A DNA stretch of 64,000 bases from positions 682,001 through 746,000 of the forward strand of contig NZ_JAJVCN010000002.1 in the NCBI RefSeq assembly GCF_021390435.2, in the 5' to 3' direction. The notes under the pieces are model-generated. The model made no database searches. It was not told where the DNA came from and saw only the letters and a program-made list of their open reading frames with translations. The DNA is from Kibdelosporangium philippinense (GTDB lineage: Bacteria > Actinomycetota > Actinomycetes > Mycobacteriales > Pseudonocardiaceae). The number at the start of each line of letters is the position of its first letter. Position 1 is the stretch's first letter. Below are positions 1 to 9,498 of the stretch, piece by piece. The translations under genes were made by a program, and so were the position numbers.

Positions 1-163
1 GTAACGGCCGGAACTGGCCGAACGACTCATGGTTTGGCGACGCACCGCAGCGCCGACACTGATTCGTTACGTACCAATGATTTTGCGAACGCCAGCGGGT
101 GATCCTCAGGATCGTCCGTCGGGAAAGCCTTTGCCCGAACCCGAACGCCGGGGGGATCTGACG

Positions 164-1660
164 ATGGGTGAGCAAGCCAGCCCGACTCGCCATGGCGTGC
201 ACGGCCGCCTGTCGCCGGACAGGGTGCGGCGCGTGCTGCCGATTGGTGAGCCCGGTCAGGCGCCGATCGCGGCCTGGGAGCCGCGATACCGCCGCTCGGT
301 TGTGCTCAGCGACGTCCTGGCCACTGTGCTTTCCGTCACGGTGGTGGGATTGCTGTTCGGTGCGCGGGGTTCCGACAACTGGCAACACTTGTGGATCGTG
401 CTCGGCGTGACCACGGTGGCGCTGGTCCTGTGTTCCCTGTTGATGAACCGGGCGTGGAGCCCGAATGTTCTTGGCCACGGTGCGGACGAGTTCGGCAGGC
501 TCGGTCGCGGATTGTTCTCCGCCGCTGTCGTGCTCGCGCTCGGCGGCCTCGCGGTCGATTCGACGAACATCCGGCTTTGGGTGTTCGTAGCGATCCCGGC
601 GATCGCGCTGCTTTCGTTCCCACAGCGCTATCTTTTGCGCCGGTTCTTGCACAAGTCGCGCAAAGAAGGCAAGTACATGCTGCCGGTCCTGGTCGCTGGC
701 AGCACGGAAACCGCGCGTGACCTGATCGTGCGTACAAAACAGACACCGCATATCGGCTGGCGTGTCGAGGCAGTCTGCACTTTCGACGGTCGGGGTGACG
801 GCGCCGATCTCGAAGGCGTTCCCGTTGTCGGGCGGTTGAAGGATCTTGCCGAGCACGTGCGGCGTGGTGGCTACCGCGTCGTCGCGATCGCGTCGGATCC
901 ATATTGGACCCCGCGACGGCTGCAGGAGCTGGCGTGGAATCTCGAAGGCAGCGAGGCCGAGATGGTCGTCGCGCCCGTGCTGATGGAAGTCGCCGGCCCG
1001 CGATTACACGTCAGCGCGGTGCTCGGGATGCCGTTGTTACGTGTCAGTGCGCCCGTTTTCTCCGGTGCACGCCGAGTGGTCAAGGAGATCGTCGACCGGG
1101 TCGGCTCAGCCTTGCTGCTCACCCTGTTCTCTCCCTTGGTTTTGCTGATCAGCCTGCTGATCCTGCTCGACAGCCGTGGCGCGGTGTTCTACCGCCAGCG
1201 CCGGGTCGGCAAGGACGGCAAGACCTTCATGATGATCAAGTTCAGGACGATGGTGAAGGACGCGCACAAGATGCGCGGCACGCTCACCAACGAAGGCTTC
1301 GGCCCGTTGTTCAAGATGCGCAAGGACCCAAGGGTGACGAGGGTCGGCGCGGTGCTGCGCCGGTACTCGCTTGACGAGTTGCCACAGTTGTTCAACGTCG
1401 TGACCGGGTCGATGTCCTTGGTCGGGCCACGGCCGCCATTGCCGGAGGAGACCGAGAAATACGGTCCGGACGTGCGGCGCAGGTTGCTGGTCAAGCCGGG
1501 GATGACTGGCCTGTGGCAGGTCAGTGGCCGCAGTGATCTGCCATGGGAGGAATCGGTCCGGCTGGACCTGCGGTACGTGGAGGATTGGTCGCTCACCCTT
1601 GACGCAGTGATCCTGTGGAAGACGGTGCGGGCCGTGGTAACCGGGCAGGGGGCCTACTGA
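164..1660 (+). CDS. Polyprenyl-phosphate sugar phosphotransferase (exopolysaccharide initiation)
   Basis: Membrane phosphoglycosyltransferase that would load the first sugar-1-phosphate onto undecaprenyl phosphate to start a polysaccharide repeat unit. About four N-terminal membrane segments lie near residues 45-152. A Rossmann-like CoA_binding_3 domain begins at LPVLVAGS (about 172). One more hydrophobic segment (313-334) leads into the C-terminal bacterial sugar transferase domain, with KFRTM, DELPQLFNV, SLVGPRP, KPGMTGLWQVSGR and YVEDWSL. The 498-aa length fits WbaP/CpsE-like proteins. The ATG at 164 is chosen because a strong GGGGGGA lies 7 nt upstream; an in-frame ATG at 29 lacks this. 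It heads the plus-strand polysaccharide genes. The transferred sugar cannot be told from sequence. Confidence 0.93.
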   Translation: MGEQASPTRHGVHGRLSPDRVRRVLPIGEPGQAPIAAWEPRYRRSVVLSDVLATVLSVTVVGLLFGARGSDNWQHLWIVLGVTTVALVLCSLLMNRAWSPNVLGHGADEFGRLGRGLFSAAVVLALGGLAVDSTNIRLWVFVAIPAIALLSFPQRYLLRRFLHKSRKEGKYMLPVLVAGSTETARDLIVRTKQTPHIGWRVEAVCTFDGRGDGADLEGVPVVGRLKDLAEHVRRGGYRVVAIASDPYWTPRRLQELAWNLEGSEAEMVVAPVLMEVAGPRLHVSAVLGMPLLRVSAPVFSGARRVVKEIVDRVGSALLLTLFSPLVLLISLLILLDSRGAVFYRQRRVGKDGKTFMMIKFRTMVKDAHKMRGTLTNEGFGPLFKMRKDPRVTRVGAVLRRYSLDELPQLFNVVTGSMSLVGPRPPLPEETEKYGPDVRRRLLVKPGMTGLWQVSGRSDLPWEESVRLDLRYVEDWSLTLDAVILWKTVRAVVTGQGAY

Positions 1661-1675
1661 GATGGGAACTCGCCA

Positions 1676-2533
1676 ATGAGGATCAGGCCCATTCTGCTTG
1701 TCGCAGCAGTCATCACCGCGTTGTCCGCGGCGACGCCCGCGTACGCGGATCCAGTCGAGGTCGAAGCGACCGTGTCACCCAACGAAGTCCAACCGGGTGA
1801 CACCTTCACCATCACCGAGACCGTCCACAACATCCATTCGTTCAGCATTCTCAACCCGACCATCCGGGTGCTCAGCACGCCGACCGCGTTGACCGACTAC
1901 GCCGAGTTGGTCAGCTGCACCGGTGTGATGGTGGCCTCGTGTGCCACTTTGGATGGTCCAAGTGGACCGATCGGATACCAGGCGATCCTTGCGGAAGCGA
2001 TGAGTGGTTTCGAATCGCAGACTGCCACGTTCACCCTGAGAGTCAAGCCAGGTGCGGTTGATGCCACGCACACGTTGCAGGCCCAGCTTTTCGGGCGCAA
2101 CTACGGGATCTTCCCTGTTGACTTCGGCACGTTGACCGTGTTCAACCAGGCCGATGTCGCGGTCGGGATCACCGCGACGCCAAAGCAAAGCCTGTTGGTA
2201 CCGAAGGTCGACGTGACTGTGCGAGTCACCAACAAGGGGCCGGGCAAGTTGCGTTCCGCCGAGGTGCGTGGCGCGCTCACCCGTGGCCTGACGTCGAACG
2301 CGGGCACCAACTGCACGGGCGGATCGGTTCCGGTCTGCACGTTCGGCGAACTCGCCGTTGGCTCGAGCGCGACGGCCACGTTCTCCGTCCCGCTTGGACT
2401 GCTCTACATCGGACTGCCGTATCAGTTCTCGGCAACGAGGACCGCGTCGAGTCCGAATGATCCCAACAGCGCCAACGATTCGGCGTCGACCACGTGCAGG
2501 GTGCTCACCCCGCTACTGGTCAGCTGCGGTTGA
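1676..2533 (+). CDS. Secreted DUF11-type beta-sandwich protein
   Basis: Predicted exported protein of 285 aa with a clear signal peptide (MRIRPILLVAA...) and cleavage site AYA-DP near residue 24. The mature part is threonine/valine-rich beta-sandwich sequence. Its second half carries the DUF11 signature (ADVAVGITATPK, VTVRVTNKGPG, NDPNSANDSAS). Four cysteines suggest disulfides outside the membrane. It starts 15 nt after the sugar transferase and is followed by a strong hairpin terminator, so it is probably the last gene of that transcript. DUF11 modules are common in surface proteins, but no specific role can be assigned. Confidence 0.75.
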   Translation: MRIRPILLVAAVITALSAATPAYADPVEVEATVSPNEVQPGDTFTITETVHNIHSFSILNPTIRVLSTPTALTDYAELVSCTGVMVASCATLDGPSGPIGYQAILAEAMSGFESQTATFTLRVKPGAVDATHTLQAQLFGRNYGIFPVDFGTLTVFNQADVAVGITATPKQSLLVPKVDVTVRVTNKGPGKLRSAEVRGALTRGLTSNAGTNCTGGSVPVCTFGELAVGSSATATFSVPLGLLYIGLPYQFSATRTASSPNDPNSANDSASTTCRVLTPLLVSCG

Positions 2534-2549
2534 CCCCCGGCCGCGGCAG

Positions 2550-2595
2550 AAAGAAACTCGTGAGTTCGCCATTCGGTGACCTCACGAGTTTCTTT
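2550..2595 (+). terminator. Intrinsic terminator after the DUF11 gene
   Basis: A perfect 15-bp inverted repeat (AAAGAAACTCGTGAG at 2550-2564 and its complement at 2581-2595) encloses a 16-nt loop. The right arm itself ends in TTTCTTT. It shares the CTCGTGAG core with the palindrome family between convergent genes elsewhere in the window, but otherwise differs. Confidence 0.8.
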
Positions 2596-2727
2596 ACGCA
2601 AGCACTGTGACCAAAGCTTGACCACCCTTTGGGGCGATCTACCCCGAAAGTCGTAACATCAACTGCCGGACAGCCGATTTTTTGAACGACAACAGGGGTG
2701 AAGAGGTGCGGGTTGGAAGGCGGAACA

Positions 2728-5700
2728 ATGCGTTCGGTATTCAGACGATCGCGGCGAAGAATCGCGCACTTTGTCGGTGTCGCGGTAATCGCCGCCAATG
2801 TGACCGCCCTGGGCGTTTTGACCGGCGCGACGGCCGTCGCCGAGACACCCGCGCCGTGCGCGCCGCCGCCCGCGCCGCCGAACCCGGCTGCCTGCGAGAA
2901 CCTCAAAGCGCCGAACAACGACGGCAACTGGATGATCACCGCGATCGACGACACGATCGTCGGGTTCACCGACAACATCAGCTACACCGTCGGTGAAACG
3001 GTCAGATTCAAGGTCGATACCGATGCGCCGACGTTCCGGTACGACATTTACCGGCTTGGTTACTACGGCGGCGCCGGTGCCCGGAAGATCGTGGACAACG
3101 TTCAAGTCGTCAATACGATCGACCAGCCGAACTGTTACGAGGACAATGTCCCTGTCGGGCAGGACACCGGAATTGTCGACTGTGGAAACTGGTCCACGTC
3201 GATGACCTGGACTGTGCCCAATGGAATGGTTTCCGGAGTTTATTACACCGTGCTCCGCCGTGAATACGGAAACGGTGTCATCGGCGAGAGTGACATTGTC
3301 TTCGTCGTGCGTGACGACGCGAGCACATCCGACATCATGTTCCAGACCGCGGACGCCACCTGGCAGGCGTACAACACGTTCGGCAACCGGCCGAGCCCGA
3401 ACGAATCGCGCAAGGGCAACAGTTTCTACAGTGGAACGGCACAGGGCAACGGCGGCTCGGCCTACAAGGTCAGCTACAACCGCCCGGTGATCGGTGGCGA
3501 GCAGGAGAACTTCTTCTTCAACGCCGAGTACCCGATGTTGCTGTGGCTGGAGAAGAACGGCTACGACGTCACTTACACCACCAATGTGGACATGTCCCGG
3601 CGCGGCCATCTGCTGAAGAACCACAAGGTGTACATGCCGGTCGGCCATGACGAGTACTGGTCGAACGAGCAGCGCGCGGCCGTCGAGGACGCCAGGAACA
3701 ACGGCGTGAACATGGCCTTCATGACCGGCAACGAGATCTTCTGGAAGACAAGGTGGGAGCAGAGCCAGGCCGGTCCGGCCACGAACTGGCGTACCTTGGT
3801 CTGCTACAAGGAAACCAAGCCTGGCCAGGTCGATCCCCACCCGACCGAGTGGACCGGAACGTGGCGCGACGGCCGCAAGAGCCCGCCGAAGGATGGTGGC
3901 AGGCCGGAGAACGCCTTGCTTGGCCAGATCTTCACGGTCAACGGTGAACGCTGGGACCAGTTGGTTGTCCCAGCAGGAAACCGTCAACAACGCTTGTGGC
4001 GCAACACCCCGCCCATGGGAACCCAGCCGAACGAGGCGTACGTCTTCAATCCCGGAACCCTTGGGTACGAGTGGGACACCGTTGAGGAGAACGGTTTCCA
4101 GCCGCCGGGTGTCGCGCAGCTCTCCCGGACGACGGTGACCATGAACGACGGGAACTACGTCCTGCAGAACGAGGGCGATGTCTACGCTCCTGGCACGAAG
4201 ACCCACGCGTTGACGCTCTACAAACACCAGTCCAGCGGCGCGCTGATCTTCGCCGCCGGGTCGGTGCAGTGGTCGTGGGGACTTGAGAACAAGCACATCC
4301 GTAACCGCGGCGACACAGCCGATCCGCGGATCAGGCAGGCGACCGCGAACCTGCTGGCGGACATGGACAACGTCCAGCCGCGTACGCCACGAGACATCAC
4401 ACCAGCCACGATGACGACCGACACGACGGCACCGATTGTCGCTATTGGAGCAACACTGTCTCCGATCGTCGGTACGCCGTACACCATCACCGGAACCGTC
4501 AGCGACTTGGGCGGCAGGCCTGCCGGTGTCGAGATCTCGGTCGACGGAACCTCGTGGCACTCGGCCAGCTGGCTGGCGGGATCATCCACATGGAACTACG
4601 TCTACACGCCGTCGAAGTCCGGTCCGGCGACCTTCCGGGTCCGTGCGGTCGACGACTCGGCGAACCTGTCGGGTGAGACCACCCGCAATGTCACGGTCAA
4701 CCCGCGGGCGTGCCCGTGCAGCATCTGGCCGGACAACGCCGTTCCCGCGACGCCGGACTCCGGTGAGACGACAGCGCTTGAGCTGGGCGTGAAGTTCCAG
4801 GCAGCCTCGAACGGTTACGTGCGCGGTGTCCGGTTCTACAAGGGAGTCGGAAACACCGGCTCGCACACCGGTTCACTGTGGACAACGACCGGCACGCTCC
4901 TGGCGACTGGCACTTTCCTCAACGAGACCGCGCTGGGCTGGCAGACGCTGGCCTTCCCCGAGTCGGTCGCCATCAACGCCAACACCACGTACATCGCCTC
5001 GTACCACACGAATACCGGGCATTACGCGGCTGACGCGAACTACTTCACGAACTCGTCGACCGGTTTGGAACCGCTGACTGCCTTGCAAGGCACCGAGACC
5101 AATCCGAACGGCATGTTCAAGGTGGGCGCGTCCGGCTTCCCGGACCGCAGTTACCAGAACGCGAACTACTGGGTCGACGTCGTGTACGGCTACGACCCCG
5201 GCCCGGACACGCGCGCCCCGCTTGTGGCGTCGAACAGTCCGGTGACCAACGGCGGCAGCGTCGCACTGGATGTCAAGCCGACGATCAGCTTCGACGAACC
5301 GCTCGCCCCGGCATCGCTGCAGTTCTCCCTCACGGGTCCGAGCGGCACCGTGCCAGGAACGTACGCACTGTCCGGGGACGGCAAGATCGCGACGTTCACG
5401 CCGAACCAGCCGTTGGCGTCGGGAACGACGTTCACCGCTTCGGTCCGTGCGTCGGACAACGCGGGTAACTCGATCCCGAACCCGCCGTACAACTGGTCGT
5501 TCACAACAGGTAATCCGCGCCCGGCGCAGTGCCCGTGCACGATCTGGGACGACTTCGCCACTCCGGCAACGCCTGCGGTGAACGATCCGGCCGCGGTCGA
5601 GCTGGGTACCAAGGTTCGCTTCGACAGCCGCGGCATGGTGCACGGCATCCGGTTCTACAAGGGACCAGGCAACACCGGCACCCACACCGGTTCATTGTGG

Positions 5701-6828
5701 ACCGCCAGCGGGACACGCCTGGCCACCGGCACGTTCACCAACGAGTCGGGCGGCGGCTGGCAGACGCTGTTGTTCAACACGCCGGTGAGTGTCCAATCCG
5801 GAACGACGTACGTTGTCTCCTACTACGCGCCCAACGGCCGGTACTCCGGCACGAACGGCTTCTTCAACGGAGTAGGCGCCGACTACGGAGCAATGCACGC
5901 GTTGCCAAGCGGTGTTGACGGCAGCAACGGTGTGTATCGCTACGGTTCCGGCGGCGGATTCCCGACCAACTCATACGGCAACACCAACTACTGGGTCGAC
6001 GTGATCTGGCAGGCCGGTGCCAACGGCGACAGCACACCGCCGACGGTCACCAGCACGAACCCGCCGAACGCAGGTACGGGTGTTTCGTTGACAGCTCCGG
6101 TCAGCGCGACCCTGAATGAGCCAGTGGATCTGGCGACGGCGCAGTACACCGTCAAGGATTCCGGTGGCGCCAAGCTGAACGGCACGCTGTCGTTGTCCGC
6201 GGACCAGAAGACAGTTTCGTGGACCCCGGCGGCCCGCCTGACAGCCGGTGCGTCGTACACGGCCAGCCTCAAGATCGCTGACGTGAACGGCAACATCATG
6301 CCGACCGCCACGACATGGTCGTTCACCACGACACTCACGCAGACGTGCCCGTGCACCCTGTTCAGTGAGGCGACCGTGCCAACGGTCACCGCGGAGAACG
6401 ACCCGGGCAACTACGAACTCGGTGTCAGGTTCAGCACCTCGGCGAACGGGTTCATCACGGCCGTGAAGTTCTACAAGGGAACGGGCAACACCGGCACGCA
6501 CACCGGTTCGTTGTGGACAGCGGGCGGCCAGCAGTTGGCCACCGGCACATTCACCAACGAGACGGCGACGGGCTGGCAGACCCTGACCTTCGCGACACCG
6601 GTAGCAGTCCAAGCTGGACAGAGCTATGTGGCCTCGTACACCGCGCCGAACGGCCGGTACGCGGCGGATGGCGGCTACTTCAACCGGACCGCGGTGACGA
6701 GTGTCCCGCTGAGCTCGCCACTGACCGGGCCGGGTAACGCCAACGGTGTCTACAAGGTCGGGCCGGGCTTCCCGACATCGACCTACCAAGGCGGCAACTA
6801 CTGGGTGGACGTGGTCTTCACACCATGA
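2728..6828 (+). CDS. Large secreted DMFA2-like / DUF4082 multidomain protein
   Basis: A 1366-aa exported protein. The ATG at 2728 is chosen because GGAAGG lies 7 nt upstream and a twin-Arg-rich signal peptide (MRSVFRRSRRRIAHF) follows, ending near AVA-ET; an in-frame GTG at 2698 is an alternative. Residues of roughly 45-560 match the N,N-dimethylformamidase beta-subunit-like domain (YRLGYYGG, DATWQAYN, MPVGHDEYWS, FMTGNEIFWKTRW). An Ig-like domain (about 565-650) follows. Then three DUF4082 modules (about 662-822, 935-1095, 1207-1365) alternate with two Big_5/SbsA-type Ig domains that end in WSFTT. It overlaps the next glycosyltransferase by ATGA, which ties it to the polysaccharide operon. 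It is probably carbohydrate-binding or -modifying at the surface; catalytic activity is not proven by sequence. Confidence 0.85.
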   Translation: MRSVFRRSRRRIAHFVGVAVIAANVTALGVLTGATAVAETPAPCAPPPAPPNPAACENLKAPNNDGNWMITAIDDTIVGFTDNISYTVGETVRFKVDTDAPTFRYDIYRLGYYGGAGARKIVDNVQVVNTIDQPNCYEDNVPVGQDTGIVDCGNWSTSMTWTVPNGMVSGVYYTVLRREYGNGVIGESDIVFVVRDDASTSDIMFQTADATWQAYNTFGNRPSPNESRKGNSFYSGTAQGNGGSAYKVSYNRPVIGGEQENFFFNAEYPMLLWLEKNGYDVTYTTNVDMSRRGHLLKNHKVYMPVGHDEYWSNEQRAAVEDARNNGVNMAFMTGNEIFWKTRWEQSQAGPATNWRTLVCYKETKPGQVDPHPTEWTGTWRDGRKSPPKDGGRPENALLGQIFTVNGERWDQLVVPAGNRQQRLWRNTPPMGTQPNEAYVFNPGTLGYEWDTVEENGFQPPGVAQLSRTTVTMNDGNYVLQNEGDVYAPGTKTHALTLYKHQSSGALIFAAGSVQWSWGLENKHIRNRGDTADPRIRQATANLLADMDNVQPRTPRDITPATMTTDTTAPIVAIGATLSPIVGTPYTITGTVSDLGGRPAGVEISVDGTSWHSASWLAGSSTWNYVYTPSKSGPATFRVRAVDDSANLSGETTRNVTVNPRACPCSIWPDNAVPATPDSGETTALELGVKFQAASNGYVRGVRFYKGVGNTGSHTGSLWTTTGTLLATGTFLNETALGWQTLAFPESVAINANTTYIASYHTNTGHYAADANYFTNSSTGLEPLTALQGTETNPNGMFKVGASGFPDRSYQNANYWVDVVYGYDPGPDTRAPLVASNSPVTNGGSVALDVKPTISFDEPLAPASLQFSLTGPSGTVPGTYALSGDGKIATFTPNQPLASGTTFTASVRASDNAGNSIPNPPYNWSFTTGNPRPAQCPCTIWDDFATPATPAVNDPAAVELGTKVRFDSRGMVHGIRFYKGPGNTGTHTGSLWTASGTRLATGTFTNESGGGWQTLLFNTPVSVQSGTTYVVSYYAPNGRYSGTNGFFNGVGADYGAMHALPSGVDGSNGVYRYGSGGGFPTNSYGNTNYWVDVIWQAGANGDSTPPTVTSTNPPNAGTGVSLTAPVSATLNEPVDLATAQYTVKDSGGAKLNGTLSLSADQKTVSWTPAARLTAGASYTASLKIADVNGNIMPTATTWSFTTTLTQTCPCTLFSEATVPTVTAENDPGNYELGVRFSTSANGFITAVKFYKGTGNTGTHTGSLWTAGGQQLATGTFTNETATGWQTLTFATPVAVQAGQSYVASYTAPNGRYAADGGYFNRTAVTSVPLSSPLTGPGNANGVYKVGPGFPTSTYQGGNYWVDVVFTP
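4711..6825 (+). repeat. Three DUF4082 coding repeats
   Basis: Three homologous segments (about 4711-5193, 5530-6012 and 6346-6825) encode DUF4082 modules. Each begins with a CPC(S/T)(I/L) motif and contains FYKG.GNTG.HTGSLW, LATGTF.NE and a terminal NYWVDV. The second and third are the closer pair. The regular alternation with Ig-like linkers points to internal duplication of a DUF4082-plus-Ig unit. Confidence 0.85.
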
Positions 6829-7967
6829 GGCCACTGGTAGTCGTCGCGTCCGGAGTGACGTGGGATGGGGTCAAGGGCTCGGAACGGCAACTGGCCGAGT
6901 CCCTGACCCGCCACGCCGACGTGCTCTGGGTGGATCCGCCGGTGTCCCCGGTGACGCCGGACCGGTTCCGTGGCAAGGCAGGCAGGATGTGGCGGCCGCG
7001 ACTGCGGCCGCTCACTCCCCGGATCGCCCGGCTGACGCCGGTCGGCCCGCCCGGCTGGACCAGACCAGGCATCAGGTCGCTGACCTGGCCGATGGTCCGG
7101 GCCCAGATCGGGTGGGCGCTACGGAAATCGCGGCGCAGGCCGGACGTGTTCATCGCGTGCACGCAACACGATCTCCTCGGCAGGTGGGGAGATCGTGTTG
7201 TGGACGTGTTGTACGGCACGGACGACTGGGTCGCCGGTGCGTCTTTGATGAACCAGGACGCGCACTTCGTGCTGAGGGAAGAGCGGGAAGCAATTGCCCG
7301 CGCGGATCTGGTGCTCGCCGTCGGCCCGGAACTGGCCGAGCGCTGGCGTGAACTAGGGGCACATCCGATCGTCTTTCCCAATGGCTGCGACCCCTTGCCG
7401 TATCAGGTGTTGTCCGATCCTGGACCAGTTCCGGAAGGTTTCCCCGCGCGGATTGCCGGGCTGGTTGGGCAACTCAGCGACCGGATCGACATCTCGTTGC
7501 TGGAAGCGGTGGCGGACACCGGGTTGGGACTGCTGCTGGTCGGTCCACGTGAGCCTGATTGGGAACCGGGCAGATCGGACGGTTTGCTGAACCGGCCGAA
7601 CGTGCATCATGTGGACGCGGTGCCGTTCGAGGAGTTGCCGCAATGGTTCGCCAGGATCGATGTCGGCCTGACGCCTTATGCGGACACCGCCTTCAACCGG
7701 GCTTCCTTCCCGCTCAAGACGTTGGAGTACCTCGCGGCTGGACTTCCCGTGGTGAGTACGGATTTGCCCGCGAGCAAGCGCTTGGCCAGTGAGACGGACA
7801 GCATCCAGATCGGCGGTGACCCGGCCGAATTCGCTGACGCCGTGGTGCAAGCGGCGATCGACCGGGCGTCGCCGGACGTGGTCGGCCAGCGACGTTCCGT
7901 TGCGGCAAGCCATTCCTGGGCGGCAAGAGCGGAGACTTTCACCCGACTGGCCGGTTTAGTCCGATGA
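6825..7967 (+). CDS. Glycosyltransferase (GT-B fold)
   Basis: A 380-aa cytoplasmic glycosyltransferase of GT1/GT4 type. The C-terminal half has the nucleotide-sugar-binding pattern: IAGLVGQLSDRID opening the second Rossmann domain, and SFPLKTLEYLAAGLPVVSTDLP near residues 290-312, the usual E-x7-E neighbourhood. The N-terminal acceptor half contains DVLYGTDDWV. The ATG overlaps the stop of the DUF4082 gene (ATGA), and the 3' end overlaps the next small gene in the same way, so translation is coupled. It probably adds one sugar of the repeat unit; donor and acceptor are unknown. Confidence 0.88.
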   Translation: MRPLVVVASGVTWDGVKGSERQLAESLTRHADVLWVDPPVSPVTPDRFRGKAGRMWRPRLRPLTPRIARLTPVGPPGWTRPGIRSLTWPMVRAQIGWALRKSRRRPDVFIACTQHDLLGRWGDRVVDVLYGTDDWVAGASLMNQDAHFVLREEREAIARADLVLAVGPELAERWRELGAHPIVFPNGCDPLPYQVLSDPGPVPEGFPARIAGLVGQLSDRIDISLLEAVADTGLGLLLVGPREPDWEPGRSDGLLNRPNVHHVDAVPFEELPQWFARIDVGLTPYADTAFNRASFPLKTLEYLAAGLPVVSTDLPASKRLASETDSIQIGGDPAEFADAVVQAAIDRASPDVVGQRRSVAASHSWAARAETFTRLAGLVR

Positions 7968-8263
7968 GCGGTAAGAAACTGGGCTGTCCCAACGATGGTC
8001 AAGGCGTGGCTCCCATACTCCTGCTTGGCGCAGGTGACCGCGCCAGGGCGGCGTTAGCAGCCGTCCGACGGCGGCCATACGCGTGGATTCCGGTCGGGTT
8101 CCTCGACGACGACCCCGCTCTGCACGGCAAAGACGTGGACGGCGTGCCCGTCCTCGGTGCGATCGACCTGGTCTACGAACTGCCCGAAGCTGGCCTGGTG
8201 GCCTGCGAGCCGGGCGTGCGGGACCGCGTTCTGCTGCCGGACGAGCGGTGGGTGATGCCCTGA
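7964..8263 (+). CDS. Stand-alone CoA_binding_3-like Rossmann domain protein
   Basis: A small 99-aa protein that is essentially one Rossmann-like unit (PILLLGAGDRARAALAAV, GFLDDDPALHGKDVDGVPVLG). It resembles the N-terminal nucleotide-binding half of FlaA1/CapD-type epimerases and the middle domain of the sugar transferase at 164-1660. It has no catalytic domain, and it begins and ends in 1-4 nt overlaps with glycosyltransferase genes, so it looks like a real operon member and not debris. It may sense nucleotide sugar or partner the initiating transferase (inference). Alternatively it is a decayed epimerase. Confidence 0.7.
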   Translation: MSGKKLGCPNDGQGVAPILLLGAGDRARAALAAVRRRPYAWIPVGFLDDDPALHGKDVDGVPVLGAIDLVYELPEAGLVACEPGVRDRVLLPDERWVMP

Positions 8264-9498
8264 TGCGGATCCTGGTCTACCCGCACGCCATGGAGATCGG
8301 CGGATCGCAGCTCAACGCCATCCAGCTGGCCGGTGCGGTCCGCGACCGAGGGCATGAGGTGATCGTGCTCTCCGAACCAGGTCCGCTGGTGAAGAAGGTG
8401 CACGACCTGGGCCTCGAACACATCGAGATCCCGCGCAACCGCCGCAATCCCTCACCGGAAGTCCTCGCCACCCTGGTCCGTACTGTCCAAAAGCGACGAA
8501 TCCATGTCGTGCACGGCTACGAATGGCCGCCGGTCATCGAAGCCTTCTTCGGGCCAGGCCTGCGCTGGCATACGCCGGTCGTCGGCACAGTGATGTCGAT
8601 GTCCGTCGTCCCGTTCTTCCCCAGGACCGTGCCATTGGTCGTGGGCACCGAAGCTATCCGCGAAGCCACTTTGGCGACAGGGCACCACCGCGTGACATTG
8701 CTGGAGCCGCCTGTGGACACAGACGCCGACCATCCCTCGGTCGACGGGCGCGCGTTCCGCAAGGAACATGGAATCCCGCAGGGCGAAGTGCTCGTCGCGA
8801 TGATCTGCCGACTTGTGCCTGAGCTGAAACTCGAAGGCCTCCTCGCGGCCTGTGACGCCGTTGGCGCTTTGGCCGCGGCAGGCCACAAGGTGCAGCTGGT
8901 CCTGGTCGGGGACGGCAGGTCCCGCGGTGAGATCGAAGCTCGTGCTGCCAGAGCGAACGCGCTGGCCGGGCGTACGGTTGTCCGGCTGACCGGCGAGATT
9001 CCAGATCCGCGTCCCGCCTATGCGGCCGCCGATGTGATCGTCGGGCAAGGTGGCTCGGCACTGCGTGGTATGGCCTTCGGGAAGCCACTTGTGGTTGTGG
9101 GTGAGCAAGGGTTCAGCGAGCTGTTGACGTCCGACACCGCGCCGCTGTTCCTCAAGCAGGGTTGGTACGGCCTTGGCGGCAACGGCGTACCGGATCTGCG
9201 CAAGCACTTGGGGCAGCTGCTGGATTCGCGTGACCGTCGAGCTTTGCTCGGTGAGTTCGCCCGTGAGCTGGTCGTCGACCGGTTCGCGCTGACCCGCGCC
9301 GCCCGCGTGCAGGAGGACGAATACCTGTTCGCTGCCAGGACAAGGCCCGCGACCGGTGCGGTCGCGGCCGAGCTCGTCCGTTCGGGCAGCGGCGTCCTGG
9401 CGACGAAGGTCCGAACCAAGTACCAGAGATGGCGTGGGACGGCACTGACCGACGACGCCAACGCCACGCCTATCGTGGTTTCACGCGGGAAGCCTTGA
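8263..9498 (+). CDS. Glycosyltransferase family 4
   Basis: A 411-aa GT-B glycosyltransferase. The N-terminus (MRILVYPHAMEIGGSQLNAI) has the typical glycine-rich acceptor-site start. The C-terminal domain has MICRLVPELKLEGLLAA, LVLVGDGRSRGEIEARA and VGQGGSALRGMAFGKPLVVVGE. The ATG at 8263 is used because it overlaps the upstream stop (TGATG); longer in-frame starts would lie inside the previous gene. A short Arg-rich tail follows the domain. Its last 29 bp overlap the opposing methyltransferase gene. It probably extends the polysaccharide repeat unit. Confidence 0.88.
   Translation: MRILVYPHAMEIGGSQLNAIQLAGAVRDRGHEVIVLSEPGPLVKKVHDLGLEHIEIPRNRRNPSPEVLATLVRTVQKRRIHVVHGYEWPPVIEAFFGPGLRWHTPVVGTVMSMSVVPFFPRTVPLVVGTEAIREATLATGHHRVTLLEPPVDTDADHPSVDGRAFRKEHGIPQGEVLVAMICRLVPELKLEGLLAACDAVGALAAAGHKVQLVLVGDGRSRGEIEARAARANALAGRTVVRLTGEIPDPRPAYAAADVIVGQGGSALRGMAFGKPLVVVGEQGFSELLTSDTAPLFLKQGWYGLGGNGVPDLRKHLGQLLDSRDRRALLGEFARELVVDRFALTRAARVQEDEYLFAARTRPATGAVAAELVRSGSGVLATKVRTKYQRWRGTALTDDANATPIVVSRGKP

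Noticed and set aside
1..163. A gene at the left end from ATG 29
   Set aside because: The frame is that of the sugar transferase, but the strong ribosome site is before ATG 164 and residues before it are not family-like; I see no other feature in these bases.
2659..4560. Long open minus-strand frame (633 codons) under the DMFA2/DUF4082 gene
   Set aside because: It is antisense to a well-conserved domain gene, rich in Arg/Val/Asp in the pattern expected of high-GC shadows, and has no motif or ribosome site.
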